Shown: positions 42,697 to 51,914 of the stretch, piece by piece
How positions within the stretch are numbered: position 1 is the first letter of the stretch
How the letters are laid out: the number at the start of each line of letters is the position of its first letter
Source of the DNA: Thiodiazotropha sp040506195
GTDB taxonomy: Bacteria > Pseudomonadota > Gammaproteobacteria > Chromatiales > Chromatiaceae
Length of the DNA: 64,000 bases
Assembly (NCBI GenBank): GCA_040506195.1
Contig: JBEVXH010000005.1
Span: 62,001-126,000 of the forward strand
Direction: 5' to 3'
Made by a program: the position numbers and the translations under genes
Notes under the pieces: model-generated
Told to the model about the DNA's origin: nothing
The model's input: the letters and a program-made list of their open reading frames with translations, nothing else
Database searches by the model: none

Positions 42697-43917
42697 TTGA
42701 ATCAGTCGCCAAGCTCATCCCGCGTGCTTTCCGGCATGCGTCCCACCGGCCGCCTGCATCTTGGCCACTACCACGGTGTGCTGAAGAACTGGGTGGAGCT
42801 GCAGCATCAGCATGAGTGTTTCTTTTTTATCGCGGATTGGCATGCCCTGACCACCCATTACGATGATCCCAGTGTCATTCCGGAGAGCATATGGGATATG
42901 GTTGTCGACTGGCTGGCGGCCGGCGTCGACAGCGAGGCGGCGACCCTGTTCGTACAGTCCCTGGTACCTGAACATGCCGAACTGCATCTGCTGCTGTCGA
43001 TGATCACCCCGCTGGGGTGGCTGGAACGGGTGCCCAGCTACAAGGATCAGCAGGAGAAACTGAAGGAGAAGGATCTTGCCACCTACGGCTTCCTGGGCTA
43101 TCCGCTGCTGCAGTCGGCGGACATCCTGATCTACCGTGCCTCCCAGGTGCCGGTGGGCGAGGATCAGGTGGCCCATGTGGAGCTGACCCGGGAAGTGGCC
43201 CGTCGCTTCAACCACATCTACGGACGTGAGCCCGATTTCGAGGAGAAGGCGGAACAGGCGCGCAAGAAGATGGGCAAAAGAGCGGCCAAGCAGTTCACTC
43301 AACTGCAAAGGGCCTATCAGGAGCAGGGCGATCCGCAGGCCCTCGAAGACGGTCGAGCACTGTTGCAGGCGCAACAGAACATCAACACCGAAGAGCGTGA
43401 ACGCCTGCTCGGATACCTGGAGGGCAGCGGGCGTTTGATTCTGGTCGAGCCGCAACCGTTGCTGACCAAGGCCTCGAAAATGCCGGGACTGGATGGACAG
43501 AAGATGTCCAAGTCCTATGAGAACACCATCTCCCTGCGGGAAAAACCGGAACATGTCGAACAGATGCTCAAACGCATGCCGACCGATACCAACCGGGTCA
43601 GACGCACCGATCCGGGCGATCCGCAGAAGTGCCCGGTCTGGCAGTTTCACCTGGTCTACTCCGACGAAGGCACAAAACAGTGGGTCGAGGAGGGGTGCCG
43701 TTCCGCCGCGATCGGTTGTCTCGACTGCAAGGGGCCGGTGATCGAGTCGGTGCTGAACGAACTGAAGCCGATGCAGCAGCGGGCCGCCGAGTTCGAGGCC
43801 CAGCCCGATCTGGTGCGACGCATTATCACGGAGGGTTCCGAAAGAGCCCGCGTGGTGGCCCAGGAGACCATGCGGGAAGTGCGCGAAGCGATGTCTTTGA
43901 GGGGATTCGAATCATGA
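42697..43917 (+). CDS. trpS: Tryptophanyl-tRNA synthetase
   Basis: Class I synthetase charging tRNA-Trp. RPTGRLHLGHYHGVLKNW carries the HIGH-like motif and GQKMSKSYENT the KMSKS loop. At 406 aa it exceeds the E. coli enzyme (334). The excess is a charged insertion of about 65 residues before KMSKS (roughly 180-250), seen in several proteobacterial enzymes. The start is TTG 42697 preceded by GAGGAG; no ATG is available near the conserved start. It overlaps no neighbour and is 2 bp from the M50 gene. Confidence 0.95.
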   Translation: MNQSPSSSRVLSGMRPTGRLHLGHYHGVLKNWVELQHQHECFFFIADWHALTTHYDDPSVIPESIWDMVVDWLAAGVDSEAATLFVQSLVPEHAELHLLLSMITPLGWLERVPSYKDQQEKLKEKDLATYGFLGYPLLQSADILIYRASQVPVGEDQVAHVELTREVARRFNHIYGREPDFEEKAEQARKKMGKRAAKQFTQLQRAYQEQGDPQALEDGRALLQAQQNINTEERERLLGYLEGSGRLILVEPQPLLTKASKMPGLDGQKMSKSYENTISLREKPEHVEQMLKRMPTDTNRVRRTDPGDPQKCPVWQFHLVYSDEGTKQWVEEGCRSAAIGCLDCKGPVIESVLNELKPMQQRAAEFEAQPDLVRRIITEGSERARVVAQETMREVREAMSLRGFES

Positions 43918-43992
43918 ACGATGTGATTTTTAGTATGATGTTGCGACACGATCGCTGCGCCAATCTTGTATCCACCCGCCTTAGGGACTGAC

Positions 43993-44811
43993 ATGGAAGA
44001 AGCTGAACACCATCCGCACTACCATCCCGAGCAGGAGGAGATGCCCTTCGCCATGGTCATGGGGGAGCCGTTGGCGACTCCCCCCACCGATCTCTATATC
44101 CCCCCCGATGCGCTCGAGGTCTTTCTCGATGCCTTTGAGGGCCCGTTGGATCTTTTGCTCTATCTCATCAGGCGTCAGAATCTCGATATCCTCGATATCC
44201 CCATCTCGGATATCACCGACCAGTATGTGCAATATATCGAGATGATGAAGGATCTGCGGCTCGAGTTGGCGGCGGAATACCTGGTGATGGCGGCGATGTT
44301 GGCGGAGATCAAGTCCCGCATGCTGCTGCCCAGGCCGACGAGCGAGGAAGAGGAGGGGGAAGACCCCCGGGCGGAGCTGATCAGGCGACTGCAGGAGTAC
44401 GAACGCTATAAGCAGGCCGCGGAAGACCTGGATTGTCTGGAGCATATGACCCGGGACACCTTCCAGGGGCATGCGGAGCTGGTGGAACGGCATGTGGAGA
44501 AGCGAGAGCCCGATGTCGACCTGCGGGAGATCCTACTGGCTTTACAGGATGTGATGTCCCGTGCGGATATGTTCAGCAGCCATCGCGTGGAGAAGGAGCC
44601 GCTCTCGGTCAGAGAACGGATGTCCCATGTGTTACAGGTGGTGAACGGCAAGGATTTTCTGCCGTTTACAGAACTGTTCGATATCACCGAGGGCCGCCTT
44701 GGCGTGGTGGTGACCTTTCTTGCGATCCTGGAACTGATGAAGGTCTCGTTGCTCGAGCTGGTTCAGACAGATGACTTTGCCCCCATTCACGTGAAAGCGA
44801 AGACAGCCTGA
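43993..44811 (+). CDS. scpA: Segregation and condensation protein A
   Basis: The kleisin that bridges the SMC head and neck, together with ScpB. The ScpA signature is FEGPLDLLLYLIRRQNLDILDIPISDITDQYVQYI near residues 35-75, followed by LAAEYLVMAAMLAEIKSRMLLP, and a winged-helix C-terminus ending near LLELVQ. The first 35 residues are His/Glu/Pro-rich and not conserved. ATG 43993 is preferred over TTG 43966; both are in frame. It is 1 bp from scpB. Confidence 0.95.
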   Translation: MEEAEHHPHYHPEQEEMPFAMVMGEPLATPPTDLYIPPDALEVFLDAFEGPLDLLLYLIRRQNLDILDIPISDITDQYVQYIEMMKDLRLELAAEYLVMAAMLAEIKSRMLLPRPTSEEEEGEDPRAELIRRLQEYERYKQAAEDLDCLEHMTRDTFQGHAELVERHVEKREPDVDLREILLALQDVMSRADMFSSHRVEKEPLSVRERMSHVLQVVNGKDFLPFTELFDITEGRLGVVVTFLAILELMKVSLLELVQTDDFAPIHVKAKTA

Positions 44812-44812
44812 T

Positions 44813-45550
44813 ATGACAGATGAAGAGAGATTAAAACAGATCGTTGAAGCGGCCCTGTTGGCTGCGGGACGTCCGCTCAACCTGGATCAGCTGCAGTCGC
44901 TGTTTCCCGAGCAGGAGGCGCCCGACAAGAAACAGCTGCGGGAGGTATTGGCGGAGCTGAGCGGTGATTACCAGGGCAGGGGCATTGAAATCACCGAGGT
45001 CGGTAGCGGCTTTCGCATCCAGGTGCGGGCTGAGTTCTCCCCCTGGGTATCGAAACTGTGGGTGGAAAGGCCGCCCAAATACTCCCGTGCGCTGTTGGAG
45101 ACTCTGGCCCTGATCGCCTATCGGCAACCGATAACCCGTGGTGAGATCGAAGATGTCCGTGGCGTCTCGGTCAGCACCAATATCATCAAGACCCTCACCG
45201 AGCGGGAGTGGGTCAGAGTCGTCGGCCATCGTGATGTTCCCGGTAAACCGGCCCTATACGCCACCACCAGGGAGTTTCTCGACTACTTCAATCTAAAGAG
45301 CCTGAACGAACTGCCGACCCTGGCTGAGATCCGCGATCTCGATTCCATCAATCGGGAACTTGAACTGGTCGATCCCGAAAAGCAGCAACAGCAGGGGGAG
45401 ACCCAGACAGATCGGGAGGCGGATGAGTCGACCCCGCTTGACCCTGATCAACAGCCCGAAGCGATTGAATCCCACGAGGGTGAAGATACCGTTCCCATCA
45501 TGGATGAGGATGAGCACTTGTCCAAACTCGACACCCATGAATCAGAGTAG
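44813..45550 (+). CDS. scpB: Segregation and condensation protein B
   Basis: The winged-helix dimer that completes the SMC-ScpAB complex. Tandem winged helices cover residues about 5-165; ALLETLALIAYRQPITRGEIEDVRGVS and YATTREFLDYFNLKSLNELPTL are hallmark stretches. The C-terminal 70 residues are acidic and unstructured (Glu/Asp/Gln-rich), longer than in many relatives. It is tightly coupled to scpA and overlaps rluB by 14 bp. Confidence 0.95.
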   Translation: MTDEERLKQIVEAALLAAGRPLNLDQLQSLFPEQEAPDKKQLREVLAELSGDYQGRGIEITEVGSGFRIQVRAEFSPWVSKLWVERPPKYSRALLETLALIAYRQPITRGEIEDVRGVSVSTNIIKTLTEREWVRVVGHRDVPGKPALYATTREFLDYFNLKSLNELPTLAEIRDLDSINRELELVDPEKQQQQGETQTDREADESTPLDPDQQPEAIESHEGEDTVPIMDEDEHLSKLDTHESE

Positions 45551-46496
45551 AGACAGAGCCGGCGAACGCCTGCAAAAGGTCCTTGCCAATGCAGGTATGG
45601 GATCGCGCCGTCAGATAGAGGGGTGGATCGTCGAAGGACGGGTCGAGGTCAATGGCGTGGCCGCCGAGTTGGGGCAGCGGGTCAATCCGAGCGATGTCAT
45701 ATATGTGGACGGAAAGCGGATTGCAAAGCGATTGCTCGAAGCGCCGGTGAGGGAGGTCATTGTCTACAACAAGCCGGAGGGTGAGTTGGTGACACGCAAG
45801 GATCCCGAGGGCCGCCACACCGTCTTCGAGCGCATGCCGAAGCTCAAGCATGGGCGCTGGATTCCCGTGGGACGCCTGGATATCAACTCCTCCGGCCTGC
45901 TCTTGCTGACGACAGATGGGGAGCTGGCCAATCAACTGATGCACCCGAGCCGGCAGGTCGAACGGGAGTACGCGGTCAGGGTGATGGGCGAAGTCACCGA
46001 AGAACAGTTGAAGGTTCTCACTCACGGGGTCGAGCTGGAGGACGGACCGGCCCGCTTCGAGGAGATCGTCGAATCGGGCGGCGAAGGCATCAATCGCTGG
46101 TTTCATGTCGTGATCATGGAGGGTCGCCAACGGGAGGTCAGGCGGATGTGGGAAGCGGTAGGCGCCCGGGTCAGCCGACTCAAGCGCGTGCGCTACGGCA
46201 GCGTGATTCTGGAGAGTGCGCTGAAGGTGGGACGCTGGCGTTATCTCAATGAGCAAGAGGTCAATGATCTGCTCACCACCATGGGGCATAGTGTCGCCAA
46301 ACAGAGAAAATCGCATCAAGTCAGATCCCCGCGGGGTGATCAACAGGGCCGTAAAAGCGCCAAGTCGTCGAAACCGCATCAGGCAAGGGGTCAGAAAAAA
46401 GCGGGAGCCGGACGCAACAAAGAGACTCGCAAGCCATCCGGTGGCAAGACTGACACGATATGGAAAGGCAAACAGGGCGGCAGACGATCGCGGTAA
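45537..46496 (+). CDS. rluB: 23S rRNA pseudouridine synthase RluB
   Basis: A 319-residue RsuA/RluB-type pseudouridine synthase. The S4 domain (residues about 10-70: ERLQKVLANAGMGSRRQIEGWI) is followed by the catalytic domain with catalytic Asp in VGRLDINSSGLLLLT near residue 115. The C-terminal 70 residues are basic, Lys/Arg/Gly/Ser-rich and probably bind RNA. ATG 45537 is chosen because the upstream frame is read through scpB. Typical target is U2605 of 23S rRNA. It overlaps the glycosylase gene downstream. Confidence 0.93.
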   Translation: MNQSRDRAGERLQKVLANAGMGSRRQIEGWIVEGRVEVNGVAAELGQRVNPSDVIYVDGKRIAKRLLEAPVREVIVYNKPEGELVTRKDPEGRHTVFERMPKLKHGRWIPVGRLDINSSGLLLLTTDGELANQLMHPSRQVEREYAVRVMGEVTEEQLKVLTHGVELEDGPARFEEIVESGGEGINRWFHVVIMEGRQREVRRMWEAVGARVSRLKRVRYGSVILESALKVGRWRYLNEQEVNDLLTTMGHSVAKQRKSHQVRSPRGDQQGRKSAKSSKPHQARGQKKAGAGRNKETRKPSGGKTDTIWKGKQGGRRSR

Positions 46497-47167
46497 AGTT
46501 CTCGACGGCCGATCTGATGATGATCTATCGGCAGCTGTCGGATCGTTACGAAGCACAGCACTGGTGGCCGGGTGAAACCCCTTTCGAAGTGATGGTGGGG
46601 GCGGTTCTGACCCAAAATACCGCCTGGTCGAATGTTGAAAAGGCGATCGATAATCTCAAAGGACTGAATGCACTCAACCTTGAGTCGCTGCTCACCATGT
46701 CGCCGGATAGTTTGGCAGCGCAGATTCGTCCAGCCGGTTACTTCAATGTCAAGACTGAACGGTTGCTGAACCTGTGTCGCTTTCTGCAACAGAATCCCGG
46801 CCTGGAGCAGTTGGATACCGATGAGTTGCGAGCATGCTTATTGTCGATTCACGGCATCGGGCCGGAGACGGCGGATGACATTCTGCTCTACGCCTTTGAT
46901 CGGCCGGTCTTCGTGATCGATGCCTATACCCGGCGTCTATTCGGTCGCTTGGGATTGATAGCGCATGATTGTGGCTACGAGTCTTTGCGGGCGGGTTTCG
47001 AAGCGGCTTTGCGGAGCGATTCATCGCTCTTCAATGAATACCATGCATTGATCGTTGTTCACGCGAAGGCGCACTGCAGAACAACACCCGTGTGTGTCAG
47101 TTGTCCTTTGTCTGAACTGTGTCGCTATAGGGCGGATCAACTGGCCAACGGCATCTCTGCCGTATAG
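46460..47167 (+). CDS. HhH-GPD glycosylase, endonuclease III/MagIII-like
   Basis: A 235-residue DNA glycosylase. The HhH motif is LLSIHGIGPETADDILLYAF and the catalytic Asp lies in FVIDAYTRRL. The position held by the lyase Lys of endonuclease III is Glu here, as in the MagIII 3-methyladenine group, so it should be monofunctional. A C-terminal [4Fe-4S] cluster is indicated by four Cys (CRTTPVCVSCPLSELC). The start is uncertain: ATG 46460 overlaps rluB by 37 bp, ATG 46517 is possible. It is convergent with the diguanylate cyclase gene and overlaps it by about 31 bp. Confidence 0.88.
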   Translation: MERQTGRQTIAVKFSTADLMMIYRQLSDRYEAQHWWPGETPFEVMVGAVLTQNTAWSNVEKAIDNLKGLNALNLESLLTMSPDSLAAQIRPAGYFNVKTERLLNLCRFLQQNPGLEQLDTDELRACLLSIHGIGPETADDILLYAFDRPVFVIDAYTRRLFGRLGLIAHDCGYESLRAGFEAALRSDSSLFNEYHALIVVHAKAHCRTTPVCVSCPLSELCRYRADQLANGISAV

Positions 47168-48060
47168 ACCTGATTGCGTCCGTTCTGCTTGGCCTGGTAG
47201 AGTGCGCTGTCGGCCCGTTCAAAAAGGCTCTCCGGGGTATCCTGATCGACCATGGCGCTGACGCCCACACTGAGAGTGATGCGGACATCTTTCAAAGATT
47301 TGATGCGCAGGTTTTCCACGTTGCGGCGGATGCGCTTTGCCAATAGCTGGGCGCCCGCAATGTTTGTATCGTTCAACACCACAACGAACTCCTCACCACC
47401 GTAGCGGTAGAGAGCATCACTGCTGCGAATGGTCTGCTCCACTGTGGTGGTGATCTCCTTCAATACCATATCGCCCACGGCGTGACCGTAGTGGTCATTT
47501 ATCTTTTTGAAAAAGTCGATATCCAGCACCAGCAGTGATAGATCGCTCAGTTTGCGGCGATTGAATTCGATGTCGCGACTGAAATTCTCATCGAAGGCGC
47601 TGCGGTTCTTTACCCCGGTCAGGGAGTCGAGAAAGGCGCTCTGAATGGCTGCTCTGTAGAGCAGCGCATTACGCAGTGGGTAGAGCAGGGCGGCAAGCAG
47701 ATTCTCGATCTGCTGCACCTCAGGCTTTTTATATCGTCTGTTTCGGCTGATGGTGATATGGCCAAGTGCGGTATCCAACACGTTCAGATCATACTTGAGT
47801 CTGTTTCTGCCCGCTTTTTCACCTAAAAGAATATCGACATCGCCATCTTTGCTGCGATAATTGAATGTGTCATATTGAAATTGCGTCTGCAGGGCATTTG
47901 CGAACAGCTCGATCACGGCATCCACCTCAAGGGTGGTCTGCAGCTTACCGCTCAGTTCCAAAACCAAACCGAGGGTATTCTCCCTCTCTGTTGATTGTCG
48001 AGACATCTGCAAGGGAGTGGGTGCAGATGGTTTCTGAGGTGTGCTGTGGATACCGCTCAT
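47137..48060 (-). CDS. Diguanylate cyclase with GAF-like sensor
   Basis: A 307-residue c-di-GMP synthase. The GGDEF domain spans about 140-300 with active-site GGEEF at 221-225, the metal/substrate part LDIDFFKKINDHYGHAVGD, and an inhibitory RxxD site at 212-215, so product inhibition is likely. The N-terminal region (about 25-130) looks GAF-like and would be cytosolic; no membrane helix is present. Its 3' end overlaps the convergent glycosylase gene by about 31 bp. Confidence 0.92.
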   Translation of the reverse strand: MSGIHSTPQKPSAPTPLQMSRQSTERENTLGLVLELSGKLQTTLEVDAVIELFANALQTQFQYDTFNYRSKDGDVDILLGEKAGRNRLKYDLNVLDTALGHITISRNRRYKKPEVQQIENLLAALLYPLRNALLYRAAIQSAFLDSLTGVKNRSAFDENFSRDIEFNRRKLSDLSLLVLDIDFFKKINDHYGHAVGDMVLKEITTTVEQTIRSSDALYRYGGEEFVVVLNDTNIAGAQLLAKRIRRNVENLRIKSLKDVRITLSVGVSAMVDQDTPESLFERADSALYQAKQNGRNQVYTAEMPLAS

Positions 48061-48363
48061 GTTAAAAGCTCACTCAAAGCTAATGCCTGCAACTAGTTAT
48101 GCTAAAGGCATGCCAATTTTAAAAAACATAATATAATCAACAACAAAGAGATAACAACTGCGAGTGACGCCAAAAAAACGACACTGAATTAAGGGATGAT
48201 GGAACAGGGTAGAGGCTATAATTCGACAATATTTCGTCATCTATCTAAAGCAGGGGGAGTTATGCCGTCCTGTCGATTACCCAGACTTAAATGAGGTGAT
48301 CGGCACTCTTGGCGCTAAAAAACCTCTATCTCTACATGGCGGGTAAACAAGAGAGAAAAAGAG
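48061..48363. other. Intergenic gap
   Basis: Contains no gene. A TATAAT-like box lies at 48217-48222 without a convincing -35; it may serve the thioredoxin gene at 48364. Sequence around 48110-48200 is AT-rich. Confidence 0.4.
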
Positions 48364-49401
48364 ATGCTGAAACTCACCACACTATCGATTCTGCTGCTGT
48401 TTGCCGTACCTCAACTGCAGGCTGCGGGGGATCAGGAGGGATTGGGTCAAGGACTGGTGAACCCGGGATTTCATGACAAGCCGGCCTGGTTTAAAAACTC
48501 CTTTCTCGATCTTCAGGAGGATCTGCAGGAGGCAACGGAAGAAGATAAAAGAGTGATTCTCTATTTTCATCAGGACGGTTGCCCCTATTGCGCCAAGCTG
48601 CTGAACGAAAATTTCTCCATCAAGACGATCGTCGATAAGACGCAACAGGCGTTTCAACTGGTTGCGATCAATATCTGGGGTGACAGGGAGGTAACCGGAT
48701 TGTCGGGCGAGGCTACCACCGAAAAGGCGTTCGCGGCATCGATGAAGGTCATGTATACCCCCACCATGCTGTTTCTGGATGAGCAGGGGAGAAGGGTGTT
48801 GCGTATCAATGGCTATTACGCGCCTCACCGCTTCATGGCGGCCCTGGACTATGTCGCCGGCAGAGAGGAGCGCAAGCTCTCGTTCAGGGACTATCTGGCT
48901 CGCATACAGCCGGTCGCCTCCACCGGCAAGTTACACAGGGACCCAAACTATCTGCAGCCGCCAATGGATCTGCGTCGCCCCACCGGAGCCGACAGGCCGC
49001 TATTGGTATTGATGGAGATGAAGCAATGTCCGCCTTGTGATGAACTGCACCAGGAGATCCTGCCGCAGTCCGCACTGCAGGAAAGCCTGCAGGGATTCGA
49101 TGTGGCGCTGGTGGATATCTGGTCCGGAGAGGAGCTGATCACTCCGGACGGCAAGCGGATGAAGGCGACAAAATGGGCTGAAAGCCTGGGGATCCAGTAT
49201 GCCCCCAGCATGCTGTTCTTCGACGGGTCGGGTAGGGAGGTCTTTCGCTCGGAGGCCTATCTGCGAACCTTTCACACCCATGCCGTAATAGACTATGTAG
49301 GCTCAGGCAGCTACCGGGATCAGCCCAATTTCCAGCGCTTCGTACAGGCCAGGGCGGACGAAATGCGCGCCCGCGGCGAAGTGGTCGACCTGATGAAATA
49401 G
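48364..49401 (+). CDS. Periplasmic protein with two thioredoxin folds
   Basis: A 345-residue protein with a signal peptide (residues about 1-21). Two thioredoxin-like domains are in tandem: the first with GCPYC at 72-76, the second with QCPPC at 221-225. Each is followed by a cis-Pro segment (YTPTMLFLD and YAPSMLFFD). The two halves resemble each other, so an internal duplication is likely. The pattern is like SoxW and other periplasmic thioredoxins of sulfur oxidisers. Redox partner unknown; no Sox genes are adjacent. Confidence 0.85.
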   Translation: MLKLTTLSILLLFAVPQLQAAGDQEGLGQGLVNPGFHDKPAWFKNSFLDLQEDLQEATEEDKRVILYFHQDGCPYCAKLLNENFSIKTIVDKTQQAFQLVAINIWGDREVTGLSGEATTEKAFAASMKVMYTPTMLFLDEQGRRVLRINGYYAPHRFMAALDYVAGREERKLSFRDYLARIQPVASTGKLHRDPNYLQPPMDLRRPTGADRPLLVLMEMKQCPPCDELHQEILPQSALQESLQGFDVALVDIWSGEELITPDGKRMKATKWAESLGIQYAPSMLFFDGSGREVFRSEAYLRTFHTHAVIDYVGSGSYRDQPNFQRFVQARADEMRARGEVVDLMK

Positions 49402-49487
49402 CCTCTGCAGTTATTGATCCGTAACAGGGCGCGATTTGGGGTTCACTCGGGGGGGATTCTAGGGTAGTATTGCGCGTTCCAAATTTC

Positions 49488-49563
49488 GGGTCGTTAGCTC
49501 AGTCGGTAGAGCATCTGACTTTTAATCAGGTGGTCATAGGTTCGATTCCTATACGACCCACCA
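49488..49563 (+). tRNA. tRNA-Lys (anticodon UUU)
   Basis: A 76-nt cloverleaf with encoded CCA. Acceptor GGGTCGT pairs with ACGACCC, D-arm TAGCTCAGTCGGTAGAGCA, anticodon stem-loop CTGACTTTTAATCAG with TTT, T-arm GGTTCGATTCC. The discriminator is A. Confidence 0.97.
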
Positions 49564-49571
49564 TATAAAAC

Positions 49572-49604
49572 AAAGGCTTAGCAGTTATCTGCTAGGCTTT
49601 TTGT
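49572..49604 (+). terminator. Terminator after tRNA-Lys
   Basis: AAAGGCTTAGCAG and CTGCTAGGCTTTT form a stem with one bulge around TTAT, followed by a T-rich run. Confidence 0.8.
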
Positions 49605-50113
49605 CTTTTTTGGTGAAAATAGCGCAATTGACAGGAAAAAATTACAACAATTTTGCATTCAATTTATGCTCTGTTTAGAGACCTAAATTCCGCTATTGGG
49701 CTAAAAAAGTCAATGCTGTAGTTTAAGTATAACCCTCGCCTTTAATGCAGCTTATGTCATAGCGCAATTACGAGTATTAAAGAGAAGATCAAGCTTACGA
49801 ACCGATGCCGATCAGGTGGTACATGGTATGATGATTCCGTGGTTCAGTCAGCGATTGGGGGTGGATTTCAGTGATTGTTACCGATGCAATCTATTATACT
49901 AGAGAGGGTAACAACATTGCCGGGGAGTGAGAATGTTTATGGCTTCCATGCCATTTAACTTTATTACATCAACACAAAATTAGGTTATTCATTATTCGGG
50001 ATAGAATGATGTGCAGGCTCTGAATTGCGACGATTGCCTCAAATAGCCTGCTGGATGCCGGCCTGTTCCTGAATGATGAATCAATCAGCCTTAATGTTTG
50101 TGCAGCCAGTCAG
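49605..50113. other. AT-rich gap without recognised genes
   Basis: About 500 bases with frequent stops on both strands. No RNA motif or convincing repeat was found. Confidence 0.5.
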
Positions 50114-50227
50114 TTAAATAAAGGATAACCATACCAATACCAGTGCGGTTACGACAGCCAGCACCGCCAGTGCGGCGCCGATACACCAGATACAGATATT
50201 ACCCAATCGATTGATCAATGTAGTCAT
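50114..50227 (-). CDS. 37-residue single-helix membrane peptide
   Basis: Reads MTTLINRLGNICIWCIGAAL and continues hydrophobic to WLSFI, giving one transmembrane helix of about 25 residues with an N-terminal polar segment. The start ATG 50227 is preceded by a good GGAG at proper spacing (TAGGAGTAG). The stop is TAA at 50114-50116. It is too short for standard gene callers. Function unknown; the ribosome site and hydrophobic composition are the support. Confidence 0.55.
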   Translation of the reverse strand: MTTLINRLGNICIWCIGAALAVLAVVTALVLVWLSFI

Positions 50228-50817
50228 TTGTCTACTCCTACCCTCATTGAGTGGTATATAAATATTTTTTTAATATAAATGCTGGTTAGTTGTCATGTGT
50301 CGTTGGCAATACAAAACAACATAAAATATTAGATTAGACAAAAGAACTCAAAAAGCAAAAAAATGAAAAAAATCAGATATCAAGTGTATTATAAAGTACT
50401 GAACATGATATTTAATGCGATGAAGTTTCTTTAGGTCGCCTCTGCGTGTGAAAATTAGCTGAAAAGATAACGCTGCTGACCCGCCTGCTTGCAGGGCACA
50501 TCTGATGAAAATCGGGTTGCTCATCTCATTTCAAGTATTGTTCAATCCATTTTAGTAAACAGTTCAACCTGCCACCTTGTCTTGAATCCATCTGTAATTG
50601 CTGTTTGCCTGGAAGATGATGAATTTTTTCTCCAGCATATCGGTGATACTGCTCTGCCTCAGACCGATCAAGCATGCGGCATCGAGCGGTTTTCATCCAT
50701 TCAACTCAGCACTGTAAGTGCACTACCTGACAAACATGATGGGTAATATTCACTGTTTTGCGTTGCCCGCGGTTGGGATAATAGTCTCGGGATGACAACA
50801 AGCGTAAGGAGAAGGAA
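50228..50817. other. AT-rich gap without recognised genes
   Basis: Holds an 85-codon plus-strand frame at 50489-50746 that lacks a ribosome site and family resemblance; not annotated. The far end carries the ribosome site AAGGAG of the next gene. Confidence 0.45.
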
Positions 50818-51027
50818 ATGATTATTTATCGAAATCCCTCTAACGCTAAGATCAAAGAGCTGATTACCTTATCGAGCGAGGGCGCCGCCAGGTGGATTGA
50901 AGAGAAAGAGACCGGTGATGTGTTTTACTGGCCCTCGGACATTGCCTATCACAAGCAGATAGCCAAGGTCCTGCATATCGAAGAGTATGAAAAGGGCATT
51001 GCCATTGAAGACAGGTACGAATCCTGA
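50818..51027 (+). CDS. Small hypothetical protein
   Basis: A 69-residue acidic protein with a near-ideal ribosome site (AAGGAGAAGGAA) 4-12 nt before ATG 50818. The sequence MIIYRNPSNAKIKELITLSS and VFYWPSDIAYHKQIAKVLHI has no recognised domain. It appears soluble and compact. A hairpin terminator follows 76 bp downstream. Not assigned. Confidence 0.7.
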   Translation: MIIYRNPSNAKIKELITLSSEGAARWIEEKETGDVFYWPSDIAYHKQIAKVLHIEEYEKGIAIEDRYES

Positions 51028-51102
51028 TTGTCCGATCCGGTGCCCGTGATCGAGTCTGTGTGGGGTATGCCATTCGTCAACATGCGCCTAATTTCAGTCA
51101 AG

Positions 51103-51131
51103 AAAAAAGGGAGAGTGATGTCTCCCTTTTT
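51103..51131. terminator. Bidirectional terminator
   Basis: AAAAAGGGAGA and TCTCCCTTTTT, loop GTGATG, form a perfect 11-bp stem with A- and T-runs on both sides. It can serve the rightward small gene and the leftward PEP-CTERM gene. Confidence 0.85.
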
Positions 51132-51151
51132 CCATATGAATGGCTTGACTG

Positions 51152-51637
51152 TTACGACTTGCGTCGACGCAAGTGGGTTATCCCGATACCGATCAGGCCC
51201 GTGCCCAGCAGAAGGAAGGTAGAGGGTTCCGGAACACTCGGTGTTGGAGTCGGGGTGGGTGGGGGAACCGGCGGATTCACTGTTTCACCCGCAAGGCTGT
51301 AGGTAAAGGCCTCAATCGCTTCATTGTCATAGAAGGCGGTGCCGGTGAGTTCCATTAAGTTATTGTTATCGGTAAATGTGAATTGCAGCTGGTTGTCTGA
51401 ATCAGTGTCGATGATCGAAAAATAATCCGAATAATTGATCCCATAATCGTTACCGGCAGCTGTACCGATGATGTTATCCACATTAAGCCCGGCCAGACCG
51501 GTCGGTTCATTTGTGCCGTCGGCACTTATCGTGTAGAGCCCTAGGCCATTTATGGTGTGACTGAAGATTGGTAACGCGTCAGCAGTACCGAAAAATCCTA
51601 TTAATCCAAAGAAAAACAAATACTTAATCTTATCCAT
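51152..51637 (-). CDS. PEP-CTERM sorted exoprotein
   Basis: A 161-residue secreted protein. Signal peptide at residues about 1-22, a beta-rich middle (FSIIDTDSDNQLQFTFTDNNN), a Pro/Thr linker VNPPVPPPTPTPTPS, and a C-terminal sorting signal: VPEPSTFLLLGTGLIGIG followed by a basic RRRK end. Such proteins are processed by exosortase and linked to exopolysaccharide or biofilm formation. No exosortase is in the window. The start ATG 51637 follows AGGGAGCAGG. Confidence 0.88.
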   Translation of the reverse strand: MDKIKYLFFFGLIGFFGTADALPIFSHTINGLGLYTISADGTNEPTGLAGLNVDNIIGTAAGNDYGINYSDYFSIIDTDSDNQLQFTFTDNNNLMELTGTAFYDNEAIEAFTYSLAGETVNPPVPPPTPTPTPSVPEPSTFLLLGTGLIGIGITHLRRRKS

Positions 51638-51914
51638 GATCCTGCTCCCTTTGATTGATATTGCAAGTTGGGATTTTAAATCCTAACCTGAAGGTTTACA
51701 AGAAAGCAGTGAACCTTACTCATGAGTCTAAAGGATAAAACAATCGCGCCGCATATTTGCGTATGAACCAGGCCGGCAATGCGGGCGGAATCTTATTTGT
51801 ATTTTCGATATTTGTAGTATCAACCTGAACAAATCTATGCTAAAAGTAGTATGATAATTCCTGATTTTTTATTGAGATAGATTCATTGTTTAAGATTATC
51901 TCTCAGCAAAGCCG

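Noticed and set aside
49877..49890. GTTACCGATG, which resembles the 3' end of a c-di-GMP-I riboswitch
   Set aside because: The upstream GNRA loop and receptor blocks of the aptamer are absent.
50489..50746. 85-codon plus-strand frame in the gap before the small hypothetical gene
   Set aside because: Poor start context and no recognisable features.
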